64,000 nt of DNA from Herbiconiux oxytropis (GTDB lineage Bacteria; Actinomycetota; Actinomycetes; Actinomycetales; Microbacteriaceae), in contig NZ_JANLCK010000009.1 of assembly GCF_024979315.1 (NCBI RefSeq), positions 86,113-150,112 on the forward strand. The letters are read 5' to 3'. Within the stretch, counting starts at the first letter, position 1. Every line of letters starts with the position of its first letter. The position numbers were made by a program, and so were the translations under genes. The notes beneath the pieces are model-generated. The model did not search any database and was not told the DNA's origin. It saw only the letters and a list, made by a program, of their open reading frames with translations. Positions 56,337 through 64,000 of this stretch are shown one piece after another.

Positions 56337-56969
56337 TCAGCGGCCCACGCGACGGTCGGGCTCGGTCTGGGCCCGCACGTGGATGCGCTCGCCGTCGCGG
56401 TTGAAGATGCACATCAGCTCGACCTCACCGCCGTCGGCGCTGCCGAGCCAGTGCGGAACGCGCGTGGCGAACTCCGCGGCCTCCCCCGGCCGCAGCACGA
56501 GGTCGTGCTCGCCGAGCATGAGCCGCAGCCGCCCGCTCAGCACGTAGACCCACTCGAAGCCCTCGTGGGTCTTCAGCGACGGCGCCTCGGCGGGCGAGCT
56601 CCCGGGCGGCACGGCGGGGATGACCATGCGCACCGTCTGGTTCGGCGAGGTCTCCTTCGAGAGGCTGTAGATGACACGGCCGTCGGCCCGCGAGCGCCGC
56701 GCGGGCACGCGCGGATCGGGCACCTCGTCGCTCACGAGCTCGTCGAGGCTGAGCTCGAGCGCCCGGGCGAGCGGGATGAGCAGATCGAGGTTGGGCTGGC
56801 GGCCACCGCTCTCCACCCGCGAGATCGTGCTCGCCGAGATGCCGGTCGAGGCGGAGACGTCGGCCAGCGTGAGCCCCTTGTCCGCGCGGGCGGCGCGGAG
56901 TCGTGCCCCGATGCGCGCGGCACGCGACTCGGAGGCGGAGGGCGGCGGCTCGGGGGCGATGGTCTGCAC
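56337..56969 (-). CDS. XRE-family regulator with cupin sensor domain
   Basis: 210 residues: an HTH_3 at about 20-75 (IGARLRAARADKGLTLADVSASTGISASTISRVESG) and a C-terminal cupin barrel with FEWVYVLSGRLRLMLGEHDLVLRPGEAAEF. The cupin probably senses a small molecule. It is divergent from the thioredoxin-reductase-like gene with a 57-bp gap that contains TTGCCATTTCAGC; it likely regulates that gene or itself. Confidence 0.88.
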   Translation of the reverse strand: MQTIAPEPPPSASESRAARIGARLRAARADKGLTLADVSASTGISASTISRVESGGRQPNLDLLIPLARALELSLDELVSDEVPDPRVPARRSRADGRVIYSLSKETSPNQTVRMVIPAVPPGSSPAEAPSLKTHEGFEWVYVLSGRLRLMLGEHDLVLRPGEAAEFATRVPHWLGSADGGEVELMCIFNRDGERIHVRAQTEPDRRVGR

Positions 56970-57026
56970 CTTGCCATTTCAGCACATCTCATTGCCGAAG
57001 TCGAACGCCGCCGCGAGAGTGGTGGC

Positions 57027-58022
57027 ATGAACGAAGACACCTATGACGTCATCATCGTCGGGGGCGGCGCCGCCGGACTCAACGCAGCCCTCGTGCTCAC
57101 CCGCGCCCGTCGCCGTGTGCTCGTGGTCGACGCGGGCGCACCGCGCAACCGCTTCGCCGCGCACATGCACGGCTTCCTCACCCGCGACGGCTTCTCGCCG
57201 CTCGAGCTGCTCGCACTCGGCCGCGCCGAGGTGCGGGGCTACGGCGGCGAGATCCTCGCCGGCCGCGCGGTCTCGGCCACCGGCGAGGCGGGCGCCTTCG
57301 AGGTCACCGTGGAACTCGCCGAGCCCGATGCCACCCGCACCACCGGCGGCACCGCCACCTTCACCGCCCGCCGCCTCGTGATCGCGAGCGGCCTCCGCGA
57401 CGAGCTCCCCACCATCCCCGGCCTCGCCGAGCAGTGGGGCACGGGCGCCATCGCGTGCCCCTACTGCGACGGCTGGGAGGCGCGCGACCTCCGCCTCGGC
57501 GTGATCGCCACGGGCCCGATGTCGATCCACCAGGCCACTCTCGTGCGCCAGTGGTCGGCCGACGTGACCTTCGTCGGACCGCTCACCGACGACCTCGACC
57601 CCGCGGTGCGCGAGGGTCTCGAGGCCCGTGGGGTGCGCATCATCGCCACCGAGATCTCGAGCGTCCTGAGCTCTGCCGACGGCACGCTCACGGGCGTCGC
57701 CCTGGCCGACGGCACGACCCTCGACCTCGACCGCCTCTTCGTGGGCCCGCGCCTGCAGGCGAACGACGAGCTCCTGCGTCAGCTCGGAGCGGAGACCGCC
57801 GAGGGCCCGATGGGCGCGTGGACCGCCTCCGACTTCACGGGCCTCACGAGCGTGCCCGGTGTCTGGGTGGCGGGCAACTCCGGCAACGCCGGCGCGCTCG
57901 TGGTGGTGGCGGCGGGCATGGGGGCCATGGCGGGGGCGGCCCTCAACGCCGACCTCGTCGCCGCCGAGACCCGAGCGGCCGTCGAGGCGGCTCGCGCAGG
58001 CTCGACCCGCACTCCGGTGTGA
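57027..58022 (+). CDS. Thioredoxin-reductase-like NAD(P)/FAD oxidoreductase
   Basis: 331 residues. FAD motif VGGGAAGLNAALVL (11-24), then redox Cys144-x-x-Cys147 as CPYC in IACPYCDGWE, VIATGP for NAD(P), and WVAGNSGNAGALVVVAAGMG. CPYC differs from the standard CAxC, so it may be an oxidoreductase of another partner (related to gliotoxin or holothin oxidases, or ferredoxin-type). It is divergent from the XRE-cupin regulator and followed by a large palindrome. Confidence 0.87.
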   Translation: MNEDTYDVIIVGGGAAGLNAALVLTRARRRVLVVDAGAPRNRFAAHMHGFLTRDGFSPLELLALGRAEVRGYGGEILAGRAVSATGEAGAFEVTVELAEPDATRTTGGTATFTARRLVIASGLRDELPTIPGLAEQWGTGAIACPYCDGWEARDLRLGVIATGPMSIHQATLVRQWSADVTFVGPLTDDLDPAVREGLEARGVRIIATEISSVLSSADGTLTGVALADGTTLDLDRLFVGPRLQANDELLRQLGAETAEGPMGAWTASDFTGLTSVPGVWVAGNSGNAGALVVVAAGMGAMAGAALNADLVAAETRAAVEAARAGSTRTPV

Positions 58023-58026
58023 TCGA

Positions 58027-58106
58027 GTGATCTGTAACGACGCGAATTCGCGAGACCGACCCGATATAGGCCACCGGTCTTCGAAATTCGCGTAGTTACT
58101 CGTCAC
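58027..58106. repeat. Long imperfect palindrome between convergent genes
   Basis: Arms at 58034-58058 and 58075-58099 pair at 20 of 25 positions around a 16-bp loop. Outside them, GTGA (58027) and TCAC (58103) extend the symmetry. The left arm contains ACGCGAATTCGCG, itself near palindromic. It occupies the gap between the reductase and SDR genes, both ending here, and may terminate both or be a repetitive extragenic element. Confidence 0.65.
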
Positions 58107-58129
58107 CAACCCGTCAGCGACACCCCGCG

Positions 58130-58954
58130 TCAGCCCTGGGCGAGCACCGAGACGTCGTTCCACTTCTCCCACGTCTCGATCCGGCTCGCGTAGTCGGCCT
58201 TCGCGATGCCGAGCGGTGCCGTGCCGAAGAACACGCGCAGCGGCGGCTCCTCCGCGTCGACGACCCGGAGGATGGCCTGAGCCGACGCCGCGGGATCGCC
58301 CGGCGTGGCGTTGCGGGTCTTCCGCGCCTCGGCCACCGACTCGTGCAGGGCGGCGTAGGCCTCGAGCGGCTCCGAGGTCGCGGCCGACGACCCCGACCAG
58401 TCGGTGCTGAAGCCACCGGGCTCCACGAGCGTCACGTGGATACCGAATCCGGCGACCTCCTGCGCGAGCGACTGCGAGAACCCCTCGAGCGCCCACTTCG
58501 ACGCGTGGTAGATGCCCACGAGCGGGAACGCCGAGATGCCGCCGATCGACGACACCTGGATGATGTGCCCGCTGCCCTGGGCGCGCAGGTGCGGCAGAGC
58601 GGCCTGGGTGATCCAGAGGGCGCCGAAGACGTTGGTCTCGAGCTGCGCCCGGGCCTCGGCCTCCGTCACCTCCTCGACGAAGCCGAAGTGGCCGTAGCCG
58701 GCGTTGTTCACGACCACGTCGAGACGCCCGAACCGCAGGACGGCCGCGTCGACCGCAGCGAAGTCGGCACCGCGGTCGGTGACGTCGAGCGCGATCGGCA
58801 GGATGCGGTCGCCGAACCGCTCGACCAGGTCGTCGAGCGAGGAGACGTCGCGCGCGGTCGCCGCCACGCTGTCGCCGCGCTCGAGGGCGGCGACCGCCCA
58901 CTCCCGGCCGAAGCCGCGCGAGGTACCGGTGATGAACCAGGTCTTCGAAGCCAT
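58130..58954 (-). CDS. Short-chain dehydrogenase/reductase
   Basis: 274 residues: WFITGTSRGFGREWAVAAL, VVNNAGYGHFG, catalytic region IQVSSIGGISAF and YHASKWALEGF, then VEPGGFSTDW. Standard classical SDR with Ser-Tyr-Lys present. ATG 58954 is preferred over 58960 because AGGGA then stands 6 nt upstream. Divergent from the MFS gene. Confidence 0.9.
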   Translation of the reverse strand: MASKTWFITGTSRGFGREWAVAALERGDSVAATARDVSSLDDLVERFGDRILPIALDVTDRGADFAAVDAAVLRFGRLDVVVNNAGYGHFGFVEEVTEAEARAQLETNVFGALWITQAALPHLRAQGSGHIIQVSSIGGISAFPLVGIYHASKWALEGFSQSLAQEVAGFGIHVTLVEPGGFSTDWSGSSAATSEPLEAYAALHESVAEARKTRNATPGDPAASAQAILRVVDAEEPPLRVFFGTAPLGIAKADYASRIETWEKWNDVSVLAQG

Positions 58955-59086
58955 GTGCATTCCCTTCGTCGGGCGCCGACGACGATGCCGGCCCGAAGAA
59001 CCCAACGAGCCCGAGGCCTCCGTTGTTCCCGCTCACCGCTAAGCTGGCCGCGAGCGCACGGGGGCGGGCGCAAGACGGGGGATCCC

Positions 59087-60316
59087 ATGAGGGACAGAAG
59101 GCTTCTGTTCGCCATCCTGCTCGGGGTCATCCCGCTCAGCCAGTTCCCGATCGACGTCTACACTCCCGCCATCCCCGACATGGTGCGGGAGTTCGACACC
59201 TCCACCACGCTCGTGCAGAACACCGTCTCGGCCTACGTGCTCGGCATGAGCCTCGGCCTCCTGCCCATCGGCGTGATCGCCGATGCGAAGGGCCGCAAGC
59301 CCACGCTGCTCGTGTGCCTCGCCCTGCTGTTCGTCGCGAGCATCGCCATCGCCTTCACGACCGACATCGGGGTGCTGCTCGTGCTCCGCTTCGTGCAGGG
59401 GGTCGGCGGCTGCGCGTGCATGGTGATCGTCTACGCCATCGCCGCCGACCTCTTCCGCGGGCCACGGCTCACCTCGGTCTCGGGGTGGCTCGGTGCCTCG
59501 TGGGGTCTCGCCCCGGTGGTAGCGCCCGCGATCGGCGGCGTGATCGCCCAGTTCGTCTCCTGGCGAGGCATCTTCGTGCTCGTCGCGGTGCTGGCGGCGC
59601 TCGCGGCCCTCGTGGTGTGGCGGCTGCTGCCCGAGACGCTGACCCCCGAGGCCGCGACCCCCATCCGCCCCCGTGCCATCGCCCGAGTGCTCGGCGGCAC
59701 CCTGCGGCGCCGCGTCTTCGTGGGCCTCACCCTCGTGTTCGCGGTCTTCGCGAGCGCACAGCTGCTCTTCGGCGTCGTCGCCCCCGTGCTCTACCAGGAC
59801 GTGCTCGGGCTGTCACCGCTCACCTACGGCTTCATCGCCCTGGTGGTGGGCGCCGCCAATCTCGGCGGCGAGCTCGCGACCGGCGCCTTCGCCACCCGGC
59901 TGTCGTCGCGCACGCTCGGTGGGGCCGCTCTGGCGCTGTTCACGGCGGGGGCGCTCGTGCTGGCCCTCAGCGGGTTCCTGGTGGGCCCGGACATCGTGCT
60001 CATCACAGTGGGCGGCATCCTCGTGATGCTCGGCTGCGGCGCACTGTGCCCGCTCGCCTACGGTCTCGCGCTCGGTCTGTTCGACCGCAACCTCGGGCTC
60101 GTGGGCGGCCTCACGAGCGCGGTCTGCTACCTCTTCGTGGCGGTCACCCTGGGCGCCGCGGCCGTCCTCCCCGAGACCGACCAGACCCCCATCGGCCTCG
60201 TCTACCTCGGCTGCGCGGTGGCGGGTGGCGTGCTGATGGCCCTGTGGCTGCCCCGCCGCCGGAGGGACACCCACACACCCGTGTCGACCGCCGAGCCCGG
60301 TTCCCGACCCGTCTGA
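59087..60316 (+). CDS. MFS drug-efflux transporter (Bcr/CflA-type)
   Basis: 409 residues with 12 predicted helices. The N-terminal half has SQFPIDVYTPAIPDMVREF and VGMSLG-like YVLGMSLGLLPIGVIADAKGRKP (motif A), then LRFVQGVGGCACMVIVYAIAADLF, all typical of Bcr/CflA exporters. Substrate unknown. It ends 8 bp from the convergent hydrolase gene. Confidence 0.9.
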   Translation: MRDRRLLFAILLGVIPLSQFPIDVYTPAIPDMVREFDTSTTLVQNTVSAYVLGMSLGLLPIGVIADAKGRKPTLLVCLALLFVASIAIAFTTDIGVLLVLRFVQGVGGCACMVIVYAIAADLFRGPRLTSVSGWLGASWGLAPVVAPAIGGVIAQFVSWRGIFVLVAVLAALAALVVWRLLPETLTPEAATPIRPRAIARVLGGTLRRRVFVGLTLVFAVFASAQLLFGVVAPVLYQDVLGLSPLTYGFIALVVGAANLGGELATGAFATRLSSRTLGGAALALFTAGALVLALSGFLVGPDIVLITVGGILVMLGCGALCPLAYGLALGLFDRNLGLVGGLTSAVCYLFVAVTLGAAAVLPETDQTPIGLVYLGCAVAGGVLMALWLPRRRRDTHTPVSTAEPGSRPV

Positions 60317-60324
60317 GTGCGCGA

Positions 60325-61119
60325 CTACCGCACGTCGGCGAGACCGTCCGCGACCTCGCCGCGCGACGTCCACGCGCTCACGGCGTCGGCGAAGAGCTGC
60401 GGGTTCTCCGCGCTCCAGTGGTGGTGCAGGCCGGGAGCCACCGCCGTTCGCGCCGAGGGCAGCGCCTCACGGAGCCGCGCCAGTGAGGCCTGGCGCACGA
60501 AGGCTGCGTCCCGACCGCCGGCGGTGGCGAGCACAGGTGCTCGCACCCGGGCAAGCGCACCGACGGACGTCCCCGCGCGCATCTCCCGGTAGATCTCCTC
60601 AGCGGTCTGGCGCCGGATCCCGGATCCCGTGGAGACGAACAGCTCCAGATCCTCCCCCGAGAGCCCATAGCTCCGGCCGGTGCCGCGCCAGTAGGCGGGA
60701 GAGTTCCAGGCCCGGATCGCCATCGCGCTCGCGAACCGGGCGGGGAGGGAGGGAGGTGCGAGGGCGGCACTCGCCGCGAAGACGCTGCGCACGCGGTCCG
60801 GATGCGCGGCCGCGACCGCGAGGGCCACCGACGACCCGAGCGACAGGCCCACCAGATGCGCCCTTCCCTCGGGAGCGAACTCCGCCACGAGCGAGGCGAC
60901 GTGCCGTGCCGCCTCGGCCACCGACCCCCAGGCCAGCTGGCTGCTGCCGCCGAACCCCGGCAGGTCGGGCACGATCAGATGATGCCCCCGGAGCCCGTCG
61001 AGTTGGGGACCCCACATCCACCCCGCCGTGTTCGAGGAGTGCAGGAGGACGAGCGTCTCCCCGCTCCCGCGGTCGAGCTCCTCTGCCGCGAGCCCGGTCG
61101 AGGTGGCGACACCGCTCAC
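60325..61119 (-). CDS. Alpha/beta-hydrolase
   Basis: 264 residues. HSSNTAGWMWGPQLDGL (oxyanion region), nucleophile elbow GLSLGSS, an acidic residue in VLATAGGRDAAFV, and a late His in APGLHHHW complete the triad layout. GTG start at 61119 overlaps the MarR gene stop. Probably an esterase or haloalkane-like enzyme controlled by the MarR protein. Confidence 0.87.
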   Translation of the reverse strand: MSGVATSTGLAAEELDRGSGETLVLLHSSNTAGWMWGPQLDGLRGHHLIVPDLPGFGGSSQLAWGSVAEAARHVASLVAEFAPEGRAHLVGLSLGSSVALAVAAAHPDRVRSVFAASAALAPPSLPARFASAMAIRAWNSPAYWRGTGRSYGLSGEDLELFVSTGSGIRRQTAEEIYREMRAGTSVGALARVRAPVLATAGGRDAAFVRQASLARLREALPSARTAVAPGLHHHWSAENPQLFADAVSAWTSRGEVADGLADVR

Positions 61120-61580
61120 GCCTGATCCCCCGCACCTGCCGCCAGCACCCCGAGGGCGTTGGCGATCACGCGATCGAGAAGGCCACCGAGCAGCTCGAGG
61201 TCCACGCCCGCGTCGACTCCGTCCTGGCGCCCGTCGAGCCCCCGCCAGGCGCGGTCGAGAAGGGCACCGCCCTCGGACGTGAGCCGCACGAGTCTGGCCC
61301 TGGCGTCGCGAGGGTGAGGGCGCACCTCGACGAGACCGTTCGCGCGAAGCCCTTCGAGCCGCTGGGTGACAGAGGCCCGGGAGACCGAGAGATCGTCGGC
61401 GATCTCGCGCTGCGTCGGCTCGCCCAGCACCCGCACCACGAGCAGCACCACGAAGTCGGAGTACGGGATGCCGTGGTGAGCCCGCAGATAGCGGTCCGAG
61501 ATCCGGTCGAGCAGAGCGGTGGCACGGTGCAGCTTGACGGCGGGGCTGTCGGCGAACGGGGCGATCGGCGGTGTCGTCAT
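61116..61580 (-). CDS. MarR-family transcription regulator
   Basis: 154 residues with one winged HTH. IPYSDFVVLLVVRVLGEPTQREIADDLSVSRASVTQRLEGLRANGLVEVRPHPRDARARLVRLT contains the recognition helix and wing. It lies upstream of and overlaps the hydrolase gene. The start codon sits in a 32-bp inverted repeat (61575-61606), a likely self-operator. Confidence 0.92.
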   Translation of the reverse strand: MTTPPIAPFADSPAVKLHRATALLDRISDRYLRAHHGIPYSDFVVLLVVRVLGEPTQREIADDLSVSRASVTQRLEGLRANGLVEVRPHPRDARARLVRLTSEGGALLDRAWRGLDGRQDGVDAGVDLELLGGLLDRVIANALGVLAAGAGDQA

Positions 61581-61606
61581 ATCGTTAAGTACTTAACAGT
61601 ATGACG
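61575..61606. promoter_or_regulatory. Palindromic operator at the MarR start
   Basis: GTTAAGTACTTAAC (61584-61597) is a perfect 14-bp palindrome. CGTCAT (61575) and ATGACG (61601) extend it symmetrically after 3-nt gaps. It covers the MarR start codon and the probable -10/-35 area, where a MarR dimer would repress its own operon. Confidence 0.75.
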
Positions 61607-61632
61607 ACGGTGCTGGTCAAGTTAGAGGAGCA

Positions 61633-62037
61633 TCACGCCTGGCTGATCCGCACCATGTTTCCGGCCGGGTCACGGAACGCCGCGTCGCGGACGCCCCAGA
61701 ACTGGTCGGTCGGCTCCTGCACGATCTCGGCGTTGCCGGCGGCGCGCACCCTCTCGAACGCGCCGTCGAGGTCGTCGGTGCGGAACAGCAGGCCGGGCAG
61801 TTCGCCCTTCGCGAGCAGCGCCTCGATGGCGGCGCCGTCCTCCTCGGAGTGGCCGGCACGCGGCTGGGAGATCACGATCTCGATCTCGGGCTGGTCGGGG
61901 GTCGAGAGCGTGATCCAGCGGAAGCCGTCGTTCTCGACCTCCGAGCGGAGTTCGAGCCCGAGAGTGTCGCGGTAGAACGCGAGGGCGGCGTCGGGGTCGT
62001 CGGCGAGCAGGTGCACGTGGCTGAGTGAGATGGTCAT
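61633..62037 (-). CDS. VOC-family protein
   Basis: 134 residues: SHVHLLADDPDAALAFYRDTLGLEL in the first module and VRDAAFRDPAGNMVRISQ in the second. A metal-site-type Glu and His pattern is present but the function is open. It lies 9 bp after the AraC-type regulator, a pairing seen in many actinobacteria. Confidence 0.87.
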   Translation of the reverse strand: MTISLSHVHLLADDPDAALAFYRDTLGLELRSEVENDGFRWITLSTPDQPEIEIVISQPRAGHSEEDGAAIEALLAKGELPGLLFRTDDLDGAFERVRAAGNAEIVQEPTDQFWGVRDAAFRDPAGNMVRISQA

Positions 62038-62046
62038 GGCTCGACG

Positions 62047-62508
62047 TTAGCGAGCGAGGGCCTCCAGGCGCTTCTCGGTTCCTGCTCGATCCGCGGATGC
62101 CGTGCGCACCCTGCGCGGGCGCCCCAGCACCATCGCCTCGCAGCTCGGCACCACGGTGACGGCCTCGTGCGAGAGCGCCCGGTACGCGCTCGGCGTCATC
62201 CCCACGATCTCGGTGAATCTCGAGCTGAACGACCCGATGCTCGTGCAGCCGACGGCCCAGCAGACCTCGCTCACACTCACCGCGTCGCCCTGCCGGAGGA
62301 GGGCCTTGGCACGCTCGATGCGCCGGGTCATGAGGTGGGCGTAGGGGGTCTCGCCGTAAGCCTCCCGGAAGCGGCGGCTGAAGTGCGCGGTCGACATGAG
62401 CGCCGCGCGGGCGAGCGCGGGCACGTCGAGCGGTCGGGCGTACTCGCGATCCATGAGGTCGCGCGCCCGGCGCAGGCGTCGCAGCTCGTCGAGCGAGGGA
62501 GTGACCAT
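62047..62508 (-). CDS. AraC-family transcription regulator
   Basis: 153 residues, mainly the two HTH motifs: LDVPALARAALMSTAHFSRRFREAYGETPYAHLMTRRIERAKALL and VSVSEVCWAVGCTSIGSFSSRFTEIVGMTPSAYR. No N-terminal sensor domain; a basic tail follows. ATG 62508 has GAGG upstream, 7 nt after the PPK2 stop. It likely regulates the VOC gene behind it. Confidence 0.9.
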   Translation of the reverse strand: MVTPSLDELRRLRRARDLMDREYARPLDVPALARAALMSTAHFSRRFREAYGETPYAHLMTRRIERAKALLRQGDAVSVSEVCWAVGCTSIGSFSSRFTEIVGMTPSAYRALSHEAVTVVPSCEAMVLGRPRRVRTASADRAGTEKRLEALAR

Positions 62509-62515
62509 CAGAGCC

Positions 62516-63376
62516 TCAGGTGGCGAGCAGCCGCGCGCGCTGCTCCTCCACGTCGAACGCGGCGGTCGGCCACTCGAGGTCGAGGCCCCGGAGCGCCTCG
62601 TCGAGCAGCTGCTGCACGGCGAGGGCGGAGTACCACTTGCGGTCGGCCGGCACCACGTGCCACGGCGCCCACGGCGTGCTCGTGGCACGGAGGGTGTCTC
62701 CGTAGGCGGCCTGGAAGAGCGGCCAGAGCGCACGGTCGTCGACGTCGGCGGGTGAGAACTTCCAGTGCTTGTCGGGCCGGTCGAGTCGGCGCAGCAGGCG
62801 GGAGCGCTGCTCGTCGCGACCGAGGTGCAGGAGCACCTTGACCACCGTGGTGCCGTTCTCGGTGAGCCGCTTCTCGAAGGCGTTGATCTCGTCGTGCCGC
62901 GCCGCGATCTGCTCTGCTCCGAGAGTCCCGTGCACGGCGGGCACGAGCACGTCCTCGTAGTGCGACCGGTCGAAGATGCCGATGCGGCCGGCGGCCGGGA
63001 GCACCTTCTCGACCCGCCAGAGGAACGGATGCGCGAGCTCCTCGGCGGTCGGCTTCTTGAAGGCGTGGTGCGACAGGCCCTGCGGATCCATGCTGGCCGC
63101 CACCCGCTTGACCACCCCGCCCTTGCCCGCCGTGTCCATGCCCTGCAGCACGAGCAGCACCGAGCGGTCGCCACCGGAGAGGCTCGAGGCGAAGAGCTTC
63201 TCCTGCAGTTCGTCGAGTGAGGGCGTCGTGGCCTCCGTCAGCGCAGCGCCCTCTTGCTTGCCCTCCACCCCCGGTGTCGCATCCGTCGCGATGGCCGCGA
63301 GGTCGACCGGCCCGTCGCCGGCCGGCACCCGCAGGAGCTCGCCCCACGAAGCGCGGGTCCCCGAATCCTGAGTCAT
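62516..63376 (-). CDS. Polyphosphate kinase 2 family protein
   Basis: 286 residues. Walker A-like GMDTAGKGGVVKRV and lid region with FDRSHYEDVLVPAVHG are the diagnostic PPK2 motifs. HEINAFEKRLTENGTTVVKVLLHLGRDEQRSRLLRRLDRPDKHWKFS also fits. PPK2 transfers phosphate between polyphosphate and nucleotides. Same strand as soxR (9 bp downstream of it). Confidence 0.93.
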   Translation of the reverse strand: MTQDSGTRASWGELLRVPAGDGPVDLAAIATDATPGVEGKQEGAALTEATTPSLDELQEKLFASSLSGGDRSVLLVLQGMDTAGKGGVVKRVAASMDPQGLSHHAFKKPTAEELAHPFLWRVEKVLPAAGRIGIFDRSHYEDVLVPAVHGTLGAEQIAARHDEINAFEKRLTENGTTVVKVLLHLGRDEQRSRLLRRLDRPDKHWKFSPADVDDRALWPLFQAAYGDTLRATSTPWAPWHVVPADRKWYSALAVQQLLDEALRGLDLEWPTAAFDVEEQRARLLAT

Positions 63377-63385
63377 GGCGACACC

Positions 63386-63871
63386 CTACCCAGCGGGGGC
63401 GTCGAGCGCCTGATTCGCCTCGGCCCCCCAGCGCACGGGCCCGGCCCCCTCGTCGCCGAGCCGGTCGCCGGGGTTGTTGAGCGCGCACGTGGTGAGGCTG
63501 AGGCAGCCGCAGCCGATGCAGCCGTCGAGCTCGGTGCGGAGGTGCTGCAGGTCGGCGATGCGGGCGTCGAGCTCGGCCCGCCAGCCGGCGGAGATGCCCA
63601 TCCAGTCGGCGCGCGTGGGGGTGCGGGCATCCGGCAGCGAGTCGAGGGCGGCGCGGATGTCGGCGAGCGAGATGCCCACGCGCTGCGAGGTGCGGATGAA
63701 GGCGATCCGGCGCAGCACGTCGCGCCGGTAGCGCCGCTGGTTGCCGGCGGTGCGCTCGGCGCTGATGAGCCCGTGCTTCTCGTAGAAGCGCAGCGCCGAC
63801 ACGCTCGTGCCGCTGCGTTCTGAGAGCTGGCCGATGGCCAGCAGACTGCGGCCAGGGTCGACACTGGGCAT
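63386..63871 (-). CDS. soxR: Redox-sensitive transcription activator SoxR
   Basis: 161 residues. MerR-type HTH (LAIGQLSERSGTSVSALRFYEKHGLI), dimerisation helix, and the [2Fe-2S] cluster ligands Cys118, Cys121, Cys123 and Cys129 in CIGCGCLSLTTC. The cluster senses redox-cycling agents and oxidants. AAGGAGGTG lies 7 nt before the ATG. It is divergent from sodA, with a SoxR-type box between. Confidence 0.95.
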   Translation of the reverse strand: MPSVDPGRSLLAIGQLSERSGTSVSALRFYEKHGLISAERTAGNQRRYRRDVLRRIAFIRTSQRVGISLADIRAALDSLPDARTPTRADWMGISAGWRAELDARIADLQHLRTELDGCIGCGCLSLTTCALNNPGDRLGDEGAGPVRWGAEANQALDAPAG

Positions 63872-63885
63872 CCGCTGTCACCTCC

Positions 63886-63916
63886 TTGACCTCAACCGTA
63901 GTCGAGGTCCTAACGT
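63886..63916 (+). promoter_or_regulatory. SoxR-type promoter of sodA with 19-bp spacer
   Basis: TTGACC (63886-63891) and TAACGT (63911-63916) are separated by 19 bp, the overlong spacing of MerR-activated promoters. The 18-bp box CCTCAACCGTAGTCGAGG (63890-63907) sits within the spacer and matches the SoxR dyad form, extended by GA/TC. TAACGT is followed by 6 nt and the sodA ATG. Confidence 0.8.
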
Positions 63917-63922
63917 TGAGTC

Positions 63923-64000
63923 ATGACTGAATACACGCTGCCGGACCTGCCGTACGACTACGCCGCTCTCGAGCCCCACATCTCGGGCAAGATCATGCAG
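63923..64000 (+). CDS. sodA: Superoxide dismutase (Mn/Fe), N-terminal fragment
   Basis: The first 26 codons (MTEYTLPDLPYDYAALEPHIS) match the N-terminus of Mn/Fe superoxide dismutases, with the usual YTLPDLPYDYxALEPxIS. The gene runs off the right edge. ATG 63923 follows TAACGT after 6 nt, so the transcript is probably leaderless. Confidence 0.88.
   Translation, partial: MTEYTLPDLPYDYAALEPHISGKIMQ

Noticed and set aside
56979..59036. A 685-codon minus-strand frame over the reductase and SDR genes
   Set aside because: Its product shows only shadow Arg/Gly-rich text, while both real genes have complete enzyme motifs in other frames.

Overview
The window looks like a chromosomal segment of a high-GC Gram-positive bacterium, most likely an actinobacterium of the Microbacteriaceae type. 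Base composition is strongly G+C-rich, genes are joined by ATGA or GTGA stop/start overlaps, and many starts look leaderless. The dense block tilS-hpt-ftsH-folE-folP-folB-folK-DUF3180-PH-PH-DUF2520-panC, followed by lysS, is a typical actinobacterial arrangement. I cannot fix genus or species from the sequence alone.

Layout. 1-3.6 kb: a minus-strand operon of FMN monooxygenase, TenA-like protein, amidohydrolase and a cut-off GMC oxidoreductase, probably catabolic or salvage. 3.7-7.2 kb: an MTH1-like Nudix hydrolase, an acidic microprotein, a TraR/DksA-type zinc protein, an AAA ATPase and a GNAT pair. 7.2-14.9 kb: clpC, a DUF5684 membrane protein, cardiolipin synthase, two small membrane proteins, lysS and a LysM lipoprotein. 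14.9-26.1 kb: the pantothenate/folate/FtsH/tRNA-lysidine block, all on the minus strand, then ppa. 26.5-29.1 kb: two adjacent paralogous secreted M23 peptidases. 29.27-29.62 kb: tRNA-Glu, tRNA-Asp and tRNA-Phe. 29.6-32.35 kb: a small integrated element. 32.4-42.6 kb: a membrane metallopeptidase, AlkZ-like and SRAP-type DNA repair proteins, a secreted-type nuclease family member and a NarL-type two-component system. 42.6-54.7 kb: an OmpR-type two-component system, a CGNR regulator divergent from an EamA exporter, and an acyl-CoA dehydrogenase / PIG-L-methyltransferase / glycosyltransferase operon. 54.7-64 kb: regulators paired with their likely targets, including MarR with a hydrolase, AraC with a VOC protein, and SoxR with sodA.

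The clearest accessory locus is the tRNA-Phe island. A 41-bp stretch from the anticodon loop past the 3' end of tRNA-Phe (29586-29626) is repeated exactly at 32313-32353. Just inside the left copy lies the C-terminal end of a tyrosine integrase, which is all that remains of it. The 2.7 kb between the copies carries several unfamiliar genes, including a 369-residue protein with a possible degenerate nuclease-like motif. A terminator follows each copy, which fits a native terminator pushed away by integration.

Other notable signals: a SoxR-type 18-bp box inside a 19-bp promoter spacer ahead of a probably leaderless sodA; a perfect palindrome at the MarR start; 13-bp direct repeats in the CGNR/EamA control region; and three large intergenic palindromes at 7.2, 26.2 and 58.0 kb.
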